The notes under the pieces were generated by a model. It had not been told where the DNA came from, ran no database searches, and worked only from the letters and a program-made list of their open reading frames with translations. The translations under genes and the position numbers were made by a program. A DNA stretch of 64,000 bases from Thermococcus thioreducens (GTDB lineage Archaea; Methanobacteriota_B; Thermococci; Thermococcales; Thermococcaceae), in assembly GCF_002214545.1 (NCBI RefSeq), contig NZ_CP015105.1:992001-1056000 (forward strand), in the 5' to 3' direction. Below are positions 50,411 to 60,578 of the stretch, one piece after another; position 1 is the first letter of the stretch; the number at the start of each line of letters is the position of its first letter.

Positions 50411-50905
50411 ATGGGGAAGGAAACCAAACTTCTGGAGAAGATAGAGCTCGTAATTCCCGGCTTCCACGGCTACAAGAAGAAGGAGCTCATTAGGGAAGAC
50501 GACAGGCTCGTCCGAGGCAGGGTGGCAGATATCCTTGCCCAGGCTCGAAGGGAGATGGAGCGCGCCCTTCAGAGGTGCGCCATGGTGAGCTGTGCCCAGC
50601 TGATGGCTATAGACAATCTGAGAAAGAAGCTGATGATGCTCGAAAGCAGAGTTCGTCATGCCGAAGCCGGCTACCGCGGCTACTTTGACAGGGTGAAGTT
50701 CAAGGAGAAGGAACTTAACAGGCTCCTGGAATACGACGCCAAGATGATAGAGCTGGCGGAGGAGATACTCAACGAGGTTAAAGCCTTAAACGGTGAGATA
50801 ACAAACCCCCAAGCTCTGGGCATGGCGGTTCTAAACCTCGACGATAAGCTTGTCAACTTTGAGGAAGTTCTCAACGGAAGGATGAGCTTCGCGGCGGGTG
50901 AGTAA
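50411..50905 (+). CDS. Helical coiled-coil protein (164 aa) of the SPFH module
   Basis: Almost entirely helical and charged (ELIREDDRLVRGRVADILAQ through VNFEEVLNGRMSFAAGE). No motif is recognised. In bacteria the matching position in YdjFGHI operons is held by PspA-like coiled-coil proteins; this one is smaller and not clearly homologous, so the analogy is by position. The next gene starts 1 base after its stop. Confidence 0.68.
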   Translation: MGKETKLLEKIELVIPGFHGYKKKELIREDDRLVRGRVADILAQARREMERALQRCAMVSCAQLMAIDNLRKKLMMLESRVRHAEAGYRGYFDRVKFKEKELNRLLEYDAKMIELAEEILNEVKALNGEITNPQALGMAVLNLDDKLVNFEEVLNGRMSFAAGE

Positions 50906-50906
50906 G

Positions 50907-51908
50907 ATGGTGCAAGTAATAGAATGGGTGAACCCCGGAGAGGACGAGATAATCTGGAGGTATCCAAACGAGGTCATAAAGTGGGGTGCGCAGCTTATAG
51001 TCCACGAGTACGAGGTAGCGGTCTTTATGCGCGACGGAAAAATCTACGACGTTCTCGGCCCGGGAAGGCACACACTGACAACCCAGAATCTGCCGCTCCT
51101 CTACAAGCTCGTCGGCGGTTCAAACAGCCCCTTCAAGGCAACGGTGATCTTCGTCAGCATGAAGCAGTTCCAGGGGAGGTATGGAGGAGAGACGCAGACG
51201 AGGGAACTGGCACCGGTCAAGTACTACGGCGTCTACTGGTTCAAGGTCGCCGATCCCGTGCTCTTCATCACTGAGGTCGTTGGCGGTCAGAGCCTATACG
51301 ACACAAGCGACGTCACCAAGTTCATCAGGGCATACTTCAACGAGGGGATGATGAAGCACCTCAGCGCTTACTCTATAGTCGACCTCTTCCAGAACCTCGA
51401 CATAGTGAGCACGCAGGTCAAGGTCAAGCTCATGGAGGACTTCCGCAGGCTCGGCCTTGAGCTGGTCGATGTCAAGATTGAAGGAGTGAACACCACCGAC
51501 GAGTGGCGCCAGAGGCTCTTCTGGATAATGCAGACCGGCAACGCTCAGGCGGTTATGCAGATGGACACGGCGAAGCAGGTGGCGGCGGAACTTGGAAAGA
51601 GTGAAGGGGCCGCGATAGGGACTGGTATGGTCATAATGCCCCAGCTCCTCCAGCAACCGGTTCAGTCAGCTCAACCGGCGCAACCCTACGCCGGTGGGGC
51701 AGTTCCTTCGGCAGGTTATCAGGGGGCACCTCAGCCGGGAGCACCGGCTCAACCTAACCAGGAAATCTGTCCCTATTGCGGCAAGCCAATCCCGCCGGGA
51801 GCGCGCTTCTGCCCCTACTGCGGCAAGCAAATACACCGCTGCCCCAACGGGCACATAGTTCCGGAGGGGGCGAAGTTCTGTCCGGTTTGTGGGGCGAAGA
51901 TTGAGTGA
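50907..51908 (+). CDS. SPFH-domain protein with zinc-ribbon tail, YdjI-like (333 aa)
   Basis: The first ~230 residues are SPFH/band-7 like the YdjI or virion-core-protein group (IIWRYPNEVIKWGAQLIVHE, YYGVYWFKVADPVLFITEVV, LVDVKIEGVNTTDEWRQRLF). A Pro/Ala/Gln-rich linker follows, then two zinc ribbons (ICPYCGKPIPPGARFCPYCG and RCPNGHIVPEGAKFCPVCGA). Such proteins assemble at membranes. ATG 50907 follows GGTGAG. Confidence 0.85.
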   Translation: MVQVIEWVNPGEDEIIWRYPNEVIKWGAQLIVHEYEVAVFMRDGKIYDVLGPGRHTLTTQNLPLLYKLVGGSNSPFKATVIFVSMKQFQGRYGGETQTRELAPVKYYGVYWFKVADPVLFITEVVGGQSLYDTSDVTKFIRAYFNEGMMKHLSAYSIVDLFQNLDIVSTQVKVKLMEDFRRLGLELVDVKIEGVNTTDEWRQRLFWIMQTGNAQAVMQMDTAKQVAAELGKSEGAAIGTGMVIMPQLLQQPVQSAQPAQPYAGGAVPSAGYQGAPQPGAPAQPNQEICPYCGKPIPPGARFCPYCGKQIHRCPNGHIVPEGAKFCPVCGAKIE

Positions 51909-52010
51909 GTTCCCTTTTCTTTTTCCCCAGGGTGGTAAGGCTTATATGGTCCCGAAGGGTATATTATTCCGTCGGCTTTACCTCACATGGTAACGTCGCG
52001 GTGATGGTTT

Positions 52011-54380
52011 ATGAGGTCGGTAATTGCCCTTTCTCTGCTCCTGCTCGTTCTTCTGGCACCATTAGCGGGAGCCGAGGAATGGTCTCCAATAGACGTCATC
52101 AAGTTCCAGGGAGTTCAGAACCCCGAACTGGTTCTCCGCCAGATAGCTAAGGGTGAATACGATATCGGGCTCTTCTCCCTTCCGGCCGATGAATACCGCC
52201 GTCTTGATGAAGACCTCCTCAAAAACCTCGAACTCTACAAGACAGTCGTCTCCTACAACGAGCTGACATTCAACACCTATCACGATCCGGACAAGGATGC
52301 CCCAATCGTTACCGTGGGGAACGAGACCTACTTCAATCCCTTCGCAATCAGAGAAGTCAGGTTTGCAATGAACTACCTCATAAGCAGGGAATACATCGTT
52401 CGGGAGATTTACAGGGGTGGTGCCGCGCCCATGTTCGGTTGTATCAGGCCGAGCCATCCGGCCGACAAATACTTCGAGCCGGTCTATGCCGCTCTGAACC
52501 TTACGGCTGAGGGTAACGAGGAACTTGCCCTCCAGATGATAGAGACGGCAATGGGGGAAGCCGCTGAGAGTGTTGCGGAGTACGGCCACAGGCTGGAGAA
52601 GGTAAACGGGACGTGGTACTTCGACGGGAAGCCTGTGACTATCAAGTTCGTCATCCGCATCGAGGACGAGAGGAAAGGGATAGGGATGTACGTCTCAAAA
52701 CAGCTCCAGAAAGCCGGCTTCGCCGTTGAGGAGCTCCTCTGGGACAGGCAGAAGGCCGGTCAGGTCGTCTTTGCCAGGCCGTCCAGCAACTACGAGTGGA
52801 ACATCTACACCGGAGGCTGGAAGGTGAGGGGACAGCCGGAGCTCTGGGTTGACGACTACGCCGCATGGTTCTACTCGGCCTGGTACGGCTACCTTCCGGG
52901 GGCAGTTGAACCCAAACACGTCAACACCGTCACGGTCATGGATTTTCTAAGGGAAGCCGGCAACGGCGACCCGGACAACGGCCTTAGGGTCATCGGTGCA
53001 GAGTACTACAGCAAAGCCTCGGAACTGGGAGGGATTCTCAACTGGACGGAGGAGGAGCTGACGAGGCTCCTCTTTAATCTCAGCACTGAGGTAAACGGCG
53101 AAAGCTACGCGATAACCAGCGCTCGCCAGTACTGGGACCTGCAGAAGATAGCCATAGGCATCGGAATAATGGAGAGTGCCAGGATCTTCCTTGTCGAGGA
53201 GTGGGAGCTCTCGCCTGTAAACAGGGAGGGGGTTGTCGGCATAACACCCGACCCAACCACAGGAATCCTCAACCGCTGGAGCCTCCTGGATGTCAGGACA
53301 CCGGGCGGCGTGCTAAGGGTTGCCTACTTTGTCCCGACCTGCGGGGGTTTATGTCTTCCATTCAACCCAGTTAGTGGCTTTGATACCCACATTTTCCCTG
53401 CCAACCTGTGGGGGCTCGTCCACGACCCCGGGATATTCCTCGGCCCGAACGGCCTCTACACTCCTTATCGGTGCAACTGGACGGTCGAGCGCGGTGAGTT
53501 CACCGTTCCTGACGATGCGGTCATCTACAACCAGACCCAGGGCTGGATCAGCCTCCACAAAGGTGAGACGGCCAACGTCAGGGTCACCGTTGCCTGCAAC
53601 CTCGGCGAGTGGCACGATGGGGTCAAAATGAGGACTGAAGACATTAGGTACTACATAGCCTTCCTGTACACCTGGGCTTACAGGGACGGTGCCGACGACC
53701 CCTACTACGACGGGAGCCTCTCAGATGCCGCAGAATCGCTCTCCAGGGTTCTTGGCTTTGAGTTCGCCGACAACGGCTACGTGGTTTACGGTAACTACGC
53801 CCACCCGTTCGCCGACGACCTCACGGCAAAAACCTACGTCTTCTATCCGGCGTTTCCCTGGGAGCTCTATTATGCCATGGGCGAGCTGGTGGCCAGATCC
53901 CAGGCATACGGAATCCCCAGGAAATACTCATTCAGTGAGGGTGGAAAGGACGTGAGCTGTCTCAACCTTCTGGCGAGGGAGCACGCGGCAGACATGACGG
54001 AAGTTCTGGAGGTTTTAAGGGAGGAGAAGGCGGTTCCCGAGGCAATCGCTGACGATGTGAGCAACCCGGAAGAGGGCTATACACTGGCCATCGAGTGGAT
54101 CAGAGGCATGGGCCATGCGGTAATAAGCAACGGGCCGTTCTACGTTGATAACTATGTGCCCGAGAACCTGTCTCTGGAGCTAAGGCGGTTCCATGGGCGG
54201 TCGCCGGTAGTTCCTTCGAGTCCAACCCCACCACCATCCGGCACTCCGAACCAATCCCGAACCGAATCCACCACCCCGGCGGCACCTCCGGCTGACCAGA
54301 AAAGCGATATTCGTGTGTATGCAGTGGGTCTGGTTACTCTCCTGATATTGGCGCTACTCTTCGCCGGCAGAAGGAAGTGA
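52011..54380 (+). CDS. Extracellular solute-binding protein, peptide/nickel ABC family, membrane-anchored (789 aa)
   Basis: Signal peptide SVIALSLLLLVLLAPLAGAE; family 5 binding fold (FNPFAIREVRFAMNYLISRE, RQYWDLQKIAIGIGIMESAR). A Pro/Ser/Thr linker (SPTPPPSGTPNQSRTESTTP) leads to a C-terminal membrane helix and RRK. This is the usual anchor of Thermococcales binding proteins. No permease or ATPase gene is adjacent, so the transporter lies elsewhere. Oligopeptides or sugars are possible ligands. TATA-like GGCTTATATGG at ~51938. Confidence 0.88.
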   Translation: MRSVIALSLLLLVLLAPLAGAEEWSPIDVIKFQGVQNPELVLRQIAKGEYDIGLFSLPADEYRRLDEDLLKNLELYKTVVSYNELTFNTYHDPDKDAPIVTVGNETYFNPFAIREVRFAMNYLISREYIVREIYRGGAAPMFGCIRPSHPADKYFEPVYAALNLTAEGNEELALQMIETAMGEAAESVAEYGHRLEKVNGTWYFDGKPVTIKFVIRIEDERKGIGMYVSKQLQKAGFAVEELLWDRQKAGQVVFARPSSNYEWNIYTGGWKVRGQPELWVDDYAAWFYSAWYGYLPGAVEPKHVNTVTVMDFLREAGNGDPDNGLRVIGAEYYSKASELGGILNWTEEELTRLLFNLSTEVNGESYAITSARQYWDLQKIAIGIGIMESARIFLVEEWELSPVNREGVVGITPDPTTGILNRWSLLDVRTPGGVLRVAYFVPTCGGLCLPFNPVSGFDTHIFPANLWGLVHDPGIFLGPNGLYTPYRCNWTVERGEFTVPDDAVIYNQTQGWISLHKGETANVRVTVACNLGEWHDGVKMRTEDIRYYIAFLYTWAYRDGADDPYYDGSLSDAAESLSRVLGFEFADNGYVVYGNYAHPFADDLTAKTYVFYPAFPWELYYAMGELVARSQAYGIPRKYSFSEGGKDVSCLNLLAREHAADMTEVLEVLREEKAVPEAIADDVSNPEEGYTLAIEWIRGMGHAVISNGPFYVDNYVPENLSLELRRFHGRSPVVPSSPTPPPSGTPNQSRTESTTPAAPPADQKSDIRVYAVGLVTLLILALLFAGRRK

Positions 54381-54444
54381 TGTCGTGGTTATTGGCATTT
54401 TCTTCTGTCCCCTTTTTCACCACAAATAGATGGAAAAAGAATAC

Positions 54445-55461
54445 CTAAGTCCCGAACCTCTCTTCAATGTAGGCCCTTATCAGCTCCTTTGTGGCAAGCA
54501 GGCCCCTAATGTGCGTCCTCTCCATGCCGTGGCTGGCATGGACTCCTGGGCCGATTAAAGCAACTCTAACGTCCCATCCCGCCCTCAAGGCCGCCGAGCC
54601 GTCGGAGCCGTAGTAGGGGAACACGTCAACGACGTGGGGAATGTCGTGCTTCTCAGCGAGCTCGATTAGCCTGGTGGTTATCTCGTAGTCGTAGGGGCCG
54701 CTTGAATCTTTGGCCGCTATTGAAACGGCAGTTTCCTTGCCCGCGACGCCCTCTCCAACAACGCCCATGTCGACGACGAGGAGCTCCTTCATGCTCCTCG
54801 GATAGCCCGCCGAACCGCCGTGTCCGACCTCCTCGTAGGGCGAGAAGAAGAACGCCACTGGGAGCTTTTCGAGTTCGCCCGTCAAATCGAGCATCAGGTC
54901 TATCATCACCGCGGCACTTGCCTTGTCGTCGAGGAAGTGGGCCTTGACAAAGCCGTTCACGTACTCGAACTTGGGGTCGAAGGCTATGAAGTCCCCGGGC
55001 CTTATGCCGAGCTTCTCCGTGTCCTCCTTCTTCTCGACGAGCTCGTCGAGGCGAATGTACATGTTCTCCTCCTTGCGCTCCTTCTTACCGGCCTCCTTGT
55101 TCACGTGGACGCTCGGATTCTTGAGGAGAAGCGTCCCGCGGTAGCGCTTGCCCGAGCGGGTGATTATCGTGCAGTATTCCCCTTCGAAGGCCGGAAGGTG
55201 AAGGCCGCCTATCCTGGTGAAGCTCAGGTGCCCGTCGGGCAGGATTCCCCTTACCATTGCACCGAGGGTGTCCACGTGGGCCGCTATGACGAGTTCTGGC
55301 TCGGGATGATTGCCGGCTATCAGGGCGCCTTTGTTGGTGTAAAACGTCTTTATACCGCTCTCGTTTAGGAGCTGAGAGATATACGCCATAACTTCCCTTG
55401 TATAGCCTGTTGGGGACGGTATCTCAAGTATCTCTTTCAGAATCTCGACCACTCGCTCCAT
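54445..55461 (-). CDS. M42-family aminopeptidase (338 aa)
   Basis: Cobalt/zinc metallopeptidase of the TET type. Ligand and catalytic motifs: IAAHVDTLGAM, HFLDDKASAAVMIDLM, SPYEEVGHGGSAG and VALIGPGVHASHGMERTH. TET complexes degrade peptides from the N-terminus. ATG 55461 follows GGTGAT; GTG 55470 is an alternative. It is next to the AEC carrier on the same strand. Confidence 0.95.
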   Translation of the reverse strand: MERVVEILKEILEIPSPTGYTREVMAYISQLLNESGIKTFYTNKGALIAGNHPEPELVIAAHVDTLGAMVRGILPDGHLSFTRIGGLHLPAFEGEYCTIITRSGKRYRGTLLLKNPSVHVNKEAGKKERKEENMYIRLDELVEKKEDTEKLGIRPGDFIAFDPKFEYVNGFVKAHFLDDKASAAVMIDLMLDLTGELEKLPVAFFFSPYEEVGHGGSAGYPRSMKELLVVDMGVVGEGVAGKETAVSIAAKDSSGPYDYEITTRLIELAEKHDIPHVVDVFPYYGSDGSAALRAGWDVRVALIGPGVHASHGMERTHIRGLLATKELIRAYIEERFGT

Positions 55462-55509
55462 TGGAATCACCGTTAAAAGAATGGTCGAAGGGTTGAAAAG
55501 ACCACCGGT

Positions 55510-56391
55510 TTATGGGCCAGCCAGCGCACTGAAGGCGAGGAAAAACGCCAGAACCAGGAGCGTCAGGACCACCGTTACGCCGATGGCCTCCTCCGCTTTC
55601 AGGCCGTAGTGGGCGAGTATTACGTTCGCCATTATAGCTGGTGGCATCGAAGCCTCCACAAGGACGGCGTAATAAACGTCTCCAGTCCCCCGAAGGGTTA
55701 GAAAGACAAAGATGAACGGAATAAGGCTCCTGAAGAGCCCGACCTCCAGCAGGTGGCTCCACCTGAATTCCCTCAGGTTTATTATGGAGCCGAAGTATAT
55801 GAGAAGCAGGGGTATGCTCCACCAGCCCACTGCCTTGGCCGGCTCAAGAATCCATTCTGGGAGCCTGATCCCCAGGAGTACGAGGGCAATGGCCAGCAAG
55901 TTGGCAGCAGTTGGAGGGAACTTCAGGGCCTTAATAAGGCTGTTTTTCACCGAGGCCTTTCCGCTTGAGTAGTGGGCCGCTATGAACGTTGCCAGCGGGA
56001 GGACGATGAGGCTGTTGGTGGTCGAGTAGAGTATGGCTGGTGTTATATCGCTGAGGAAGAGGCTTGCTATCGGAAAGCCCATGGCGGCCGTGTTCGGATA
56101 AGCCGAGAGGATCATAAGCGCCCCGGCCCAGTTCTCGTCCCCAACAAAGCGGCGGGCGTAGATGTAGGAGAGACCGAGGCTCAGCCCTATCACAAGAAGG
56201 ACGTATAAGAAAACAAGTCTTATACTTAGGAGGTAGCCCAGATCCTTGCTCGCGACATTGCCGAAGACGAAGAGCGTCAGGAGGATGCGGGTGGAGAAGA
56301 GGTTGAGCCAATGGAATGGCCTCTCGTCCTTAATTAAGCGCTTCAGGACGTATCCGAGAGCTATGAGGGCGAGCATCTGATAGACGTCCAT
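55510..56391 (-). CDS. AEC-family carrier (auxin efflux carrier-like), 293 aa
   Basis: Ten hydrophobic segments with a charged central loop and the conserved helix breaks SAYPNTAAMGFPIASLFL and EASMPPAIMANVILAHYG. Members export organic acids or similar solutes. A TATA-like ACTTTTAAACG lies 25-30 bases before ATG 56391 (leaderless). An inverted ATGTCGAAC motif like that at the RND/PadR operator lies next to it. Confidence 0.9.
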   Translation of the reverse strand: MDVYQMLALIALGYVLKRLIKDERPFHWLNLFSTRILLTLFVFGNVASKDLGYLLSIRLVFLYVLLVIGLSLGLSYIYARRFVGDENWAGALMILSAYPNTAAMGFPIASLFLSDITPAILYSTTNSLIVLPLATFIAAHYSSGKASVKNSLIKALKFPPTAANLLAIALVLLGIRLPEWILEPAKAVGWWSIPLLLIYFGSIINLREFRWSHLLEVGLFRSLIPFIFVFLTLRGTGDVYYAVLVEASMPPAIMANVILAHYGLKAEEAIGVTVVLTLLVLAFFLAFSALAGP

Positions 56392-56420
56392 GCTAAAAGC
56401 TCGGACTTAGCGTTTAAAAG

Positions 56421-56433
56421 TATGTCGAACATA
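56421..56433. promoter_or_regulatory. TATGTCGAACATA motif at the AEC promoter
   Basis: A near-palindromic 13-mer directly upstream of the AEC TATA box; it contains ATGTCGAA, the half-site of the perfect operator at 60579-60599. Confidence 0.5.
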
Positions 56434-56486
56434 AGAATGAAAGGAGTTGGGGCGAAGGAACGAACAAAAATAAAAACAGAGCGGGA

Positions 56487-59400
56487 CTACTCTTTCCTCC
56501 CTTTGTGCAGAGGCCACCAGGCCTTTTCCCCGAAGAGCGCCATCGTGGCCGGGCCGATGAAGTAGACCGCCGCTGTTGCTGTCAGCAGCACTCCGATGGC
56601 CAGTGCAAAACCTATCTCCCTGATGCCCCAGGTAGCTCCAGTCATCAGTGAGCCGTAGGTCACCGCCAGCACCGCCGCGAGGCCGACGACGAGGGTGTCC
56701 ATCGTTCCAGCGGCGACCACTAGCGCGTCCCTCGCGCTCCTGCGCTCGAACTCGTCCCTTGCCTTGACGAGGTAGAAGCTGTTATAGTCTATGCCAACGC
56801 CCATGAGCACCACGAAGACCATCATAGGCAAGAACCACATAACCTGCTGGCCAAAGACCCTCTCGAAGAGCCAGCTGGAGACGGTTATGCTGAGGAGCAC
56901 GCCGACTGCTATGGTGCCTATGGTGGTTATAACCGCCGGCAACCCCTTGAGTGTTGGTATCAGCGAGAGGAACATCAGCAGCAGTGCCACCGGGAAGATT
57001 CTGTGCCAGAAGACGTCGTTGATGAGGTCGCTGAGGTCGAGGGCCAAAGCTGTGTTCCCTCCGACCATTCCGGACTTTATCGCTCCCGATTTTTCCCCGT
57101 CTTTCACTATTGCCCTTATCTCCCTCACCATGTCCTTGGAGCGGTCGTCCGTTGCTTCATACTTCCCGGTTACCTGAATTAGCACCTTGGTGCCGTCTTC
57201 CGAGATGTAGCGGTCGCCGCCAATGCTCTTCAGCTCCTCCACGCTGACGTTTACGGGCCTCCCGTAGGGCCGGGTCACGGTGTAGACGTACTCGACGCCC
57301 TCCACCTTTGAAATCCTTCCCGCGAGCGCCTCGATGGTCTTGAGGTCGCCATCGCTCAGCGGGTGGCCCAGGTCTATGACGACGTAAGTCGGCGAAGTAA
57401 CGCCCGCACCAACCGTGCTCTCGCTGAGCTGGAGGAAGTTGTAGGTCTCGCTGTCCTTGGGGATGAAGAGCTTTATGTCGTGGGTTCCGTTGAAGTTGGC
57501 GAAGTTGTAGGCCGCGGGAACGGCCAGGAGCAAAGCAATGACCACCACTATCTTGGCGTGCTTAACAGCCCACTCTGCGATCCTGCTCCTCTCGTGGAGG
57601 TTTACGTTGCTGAGGTGGTGCTCGATGTGCCTCGGCCACCAGAAGGCCGGTTTGTCGCCTATGAGGACCGTTATCGCTGGAATAAAGGTCAGGCTGGCGA
57701 GGAGCACTATGATGACCGCCAGGGGCGCTATGATGCCCATTGTCTTGAATATCGGGAACTCCCAGGCAAGGATAAAGCTCGCGAAGGCTATGATGTCCGT
57801 TGATGCGCTCGCGAGGACGGCATCTTTTGCCCTCTTTAACGCCTCGCTCGCGGCCTTGCTGTGGTCGTAGCCCTCAGCGAGGTACTCCCTAAACCTGTGC
57901 AGGTAGTAGGTGGAGTAGTCTATGCCCAGTCCGAGCGCGGTTGTAACGGTCAGCATCTGGGCCCAGCTTCCAACATCGAGGTAGTCACCCTTCGCGAGCA
58001 GGTAGAGTATTCCCAGCGCGGTGAGGGTTGCAGTCGCGACGCCGGTGAAGGGGAGGAGCGTCGCCAGCAGAGCCGCACCCATGAGTACCAGGAGCACGAG
58101 CAGTGCCCCAGCTATGCTGAACTTGGTGGTCTTGTCGTTGTCCTCCTTGCCGTACTTGATGGCCTCATAGGTCTGGATGGGGGTTCCGGTGACGTAGGCC
58201 TTGACCTCCGGCGATACCTTCCCGAACTCCTTCAGCGCGACCTCCTTGACCTTCAGCGAGCTCTCGTACTGCGCTTTGCTCTGCTTCTCCAGGTCGCTGA
58301 CTCCATTCAGACCCTTGGGGACGAAGAGTATCAGCATCGTCCTGTTGTCGGGGCTCTTGAGCATGCCGATATAGCTCTTCGCGAGGCTGTAAATGGACGG
58401 GTAGACCTGCTCCTCAATGGGCTTGACGTCCTCATTGGTGATGGCGTCAGGATTGTTCCTGAATTCGAAGGCGATGTTCACAAGCTCGGCCGCGTTGATG
58501 TGGAGCGGAACCCCGAGGTCAATCTCCCCTGCGAACTTCTCGACGAGCTTAAGGGTCTTCACCTTGACAAGGGCTTCTACCTCCGAGTCGCTCATGGGGT
58601 AGTCCCTGGCAACGGTGAGCATTATCTCTCTCAGCGCTTCCTTGACGTCCTCCGGAGCGCTGACGTTGGCGAGCTTCTCATCAACCCCTTGCTCAAACAG
58701 GCTGTAGGCTATCTCCTCCGGACTCTTGCCGGCGTAAACCTCGTCCACAGCTTTGCCGAGGTCTATCGGGACGTCTCCGGCCAGGCTCGTGATTATCTCC
58801 TTGACGGTCTCTTTAACGCCCTTGCCTTTCTCTAGCTCCTCGGGGTTCTTGAGGACGGTATCAACGATGGCTTCAGCAACCTTCTCACTTCCAACCTCCT
58901 CGGAGGTCTTTTGAATCAGAATCTCCCTCGCAATCGGGGCGACGTTCCCGTTGGAGTCGTAGACCTCGCTAATAACGCTCTCAGGGAGCTCAACGCCCCT
59001 CTCCTTAAGCATCTCTGTGAGCAGTGAGACGGTGGCCTTCTTCAGAAGGGTAGGATCCTTGGACAGAACCCCCGTGGCGTTCGGGTCAAAGTTCACAACG
59101 GTTCTGACTATCGGCTCTGCTAAATCTTTCTGCTCCTCCGGGAGCTTCTCTTTGAGCACTCCGGCGAGCAGATTTTCCTCAAGTCCCCTCGTCGGGCCGT
59201 AGACGAGGAGCGTCCTAAGTATCTCGTCCGCATTGGGCATCTCAAGGAGGGGGATTCCCTTCATGAGTGCATTTGTGGCCTCAATGGTTGCGTTCTCGAT
59301 CGCTGAAGCACTCGGGTTCCTTCCGAGACTTATCGAGACGTTGACGATGTAAGCTAAAGTCTCCGCCGGAACCTTGCCGAAGCCCGGAACATCATAGCTT

Positions 59401-60539
59401 CCCCCAACCCCTTCGACGACGAGCGGGGGGTTTTTGAGGGCGTTGATTGCTATCCCATCAACGGACTTAACCGCGTTCTCGCCAAGCTGAATGAGGGCGT
59501 AGTTGCTTCCGGCTTGCCCGTCGAATGCCACGACGCCCTGATAAAAGGCAACAGAATACGCCTCGGTGAGGTTCTTCTGCATCGGGTCGCTAATCTGGCC
59601 GAGAACCATCGCCTTGGTGACGTTGGCCAGGAAGCCGTCGGTTATTGCCCCTGAACCATATGCGGAGTAGGCCGGGTAGGTGGAGTTGTAAACCGCGTAA
59701 ACGAGCTCGACGGGAACGCCGAGCTTTTCAGCTATGGCCTGAGCCGTTGCCCCATCGAGGCCCCCCTCGTAGGCCCCGGCCTGAACGAGCGCGCCGTAGG
59801 CCCCTATCGTTCCGAGGTAAGTTCCCGCGTAGTTATCGCTCAGGTTGTATAGGCCCGCGTTAAGGCCTGCTATAGTTGAGTTCAGCGCTTTCAGCTGTTC
59901 GCTGGCCCCGGTGAGGTTCTCGTGGAGGACCACGTAGGCATTATCGGTCTCGTTGATGGCCTTTCTGAGGGCGAGACTCTGGTTGTAGAGAACCGTCAGG
60001 TTGGCCTCAAGCGCTAGGTAGGCTCTGGCCAGCTGGGGGACGGTTCCATTGAGGGTCTTGACCTGCTCGCTGAGATTCTCAACCTGTGAGAGAAGGGTTA
60101 CATAGGCGTTGCTGGCGTTGATTGCCGAGCTGTAGAAGATTCCCGTCAGGTTGGCGGTCGTCTGGGTGAGGTTGAGCGCTATCTCATAGGACTTGTTGTG
60201 AAGCAGATCAACGGCATCGTAGTATGAGGTGAAATTGCTCCCGTAGGGCTTTGCTTCGGCCTTGAAGCGCTCGTAGGCCTCTTTCGTTGCCGGGTCGTTG
60301 ATATCAACGCCGCTCACTATCATGTAGGTCTGGTTGTCGCTGGTCGAGAACTCAGGGAACTCCTTTGCCAGGGTGTCCTGAACCTTGACGGACTCCACGT
60401 CCTTCGGGAGGAACTGATCCATGCTGTAGTTGGTGAGGTTGCTCAGCTTCACCGCCAGGGGCATCGCGGCTATAACTGCTATTATCCAGATGGCCACGAT
60501 GGCTTTTGCGTGCTTGACTATCCAGTCGTTCCAGGGCAT
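56487..60539 (-). CDS. Giant RND/MMPL-type exporter with very long first ectodomain (1350 aa)
   Basis: Two homologous RND halves. Membrane segment 1 (AIVAIWIIAVIAAMPLAVKL) is followed by an extracellular domain of ~700 residues with coiled-coil-like and Asn-glycosylation-rich stretches. Segments 2-6 include GLGIDYSTYYLHRFREYL. The second half has a short ~170-residue ectodomain and GVGIDYNSFYLVKARDEFER. Relatives are HAE3/MMPL transporters of hydrophobic compounds. ATG 60539 has GGTGGTGG upstream; ATG 60551 is the alternative. It shares a 21-bp operator with divergent padR. Confidence 0.93.
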   Translation of the reverse strand: MPWNDWIVKHAKAIVAIWIIAVIAAMPLAVKLSNLTNYSMDQFLPKDVESVKVQDTLAKEFPEFSTSDNQTYMIVSGVDINDPATKEAYERFKAEAKPYGSNFTSYYDAVDLLHNKSYEIALNLTQTTANLTGIFYSSAINASNAYVTLLSQVENLSEQVKTLNGTVPQLARAYLALEANLTVLYNQSLALRKAINETDNAYVVLHENLTGASEQLKALNSTIAGLNAGLYNLSDNYAGTYLGTIGAYGALVQAGAYEGGLDGATAQAIAEKLGVPVELVYAVYNSTYPAYSAYGSGAITDGFLANVTKAMVLGQISDPMQKNLTEAYSVAFYQGVVAFDGQAGSNYALIQLGENAVKSVDGIAINALKNPPLVVEGVGGSYDVPGFGKVPAETLAYIVNVSISLGRNPSASAIENATIEATNALMKGIPLLEMPNADEILRTLLVYGPTRGLEENLLAGVLKEKLPEEQKDLAEPIVRTVVNFDPNATGVLSKDPTLLKKATVSLLTEMLKERGVELPESVISEVYDSNGNVAPIAREILIQKTSEEVGSEKVAEAIVDTVLKNPEELEKGKGVKETVKEIITSLAGDVPIDLGKAVDEVYAGKSPEEIAYSLFEQGVDEKLANVSAPEDVKEALREIMLTVARDYPMSDSEVEALVKVKTLKLVEKFAGEIDLGVPLHINAAELVNIAFEFRNNPDAITNEDVKPIEEQVYPSIYSLAKSYIGMLKSPDNRTMLILFVPKGLNGVSDLEKQSKAQYESSLKVKEVALKEFGKVSPEVKAYVTGTPIQTYEAIKYGKEDNDKTTKFSIAGALLVLLVLMGAALLATLLPFTGVATATLTALGILYLLAKGDYLDVGSWAQMLTVTTALGLGIDYSTYYLHRFREYLAEGYDHSKAASEALKRAKDAVLASASTDIIAFASFILAWEFPIFKTMGIIAPLAVIIVLLASLTFIPAITVLIGDKPAFWWPRHIEHHLSNVNLHERSRIAEWAVKHAKIVVVIALLLAVPAAYNFANFNGTHDIKLFIPKDSETYNFLQLSESTVGAGVTSPTYVVIDLGHPLSDGDLKTIEALAGRISKVEGVEYVYTVTRPYGRPVNVSVEELKSIGGDRYISEDGTKVLIQVTGKYEATDDRSKDMVREIRAIVKDGEKSGAIKSGMVGGNTALALDLSDLINDVFWHRIFPVALLLMFLSLIPTLKGLPAVITTIGTIAVGVLLSITVSSWLFERVFGQQVMWFLPMMVFVVLMGVGIDYNSFYLVKARDEFERRSARDALVVAAGTMDTLVVGLAAVLAVTYGSLMTGATWGIREIGFALAIGVLLTATAAVYFIGPATMALFGEKAWWPLHKGRKE

Positions 60540-60578
60540 GTCCACCACCATTGTCGCTTATCAACATGATGAACTATA

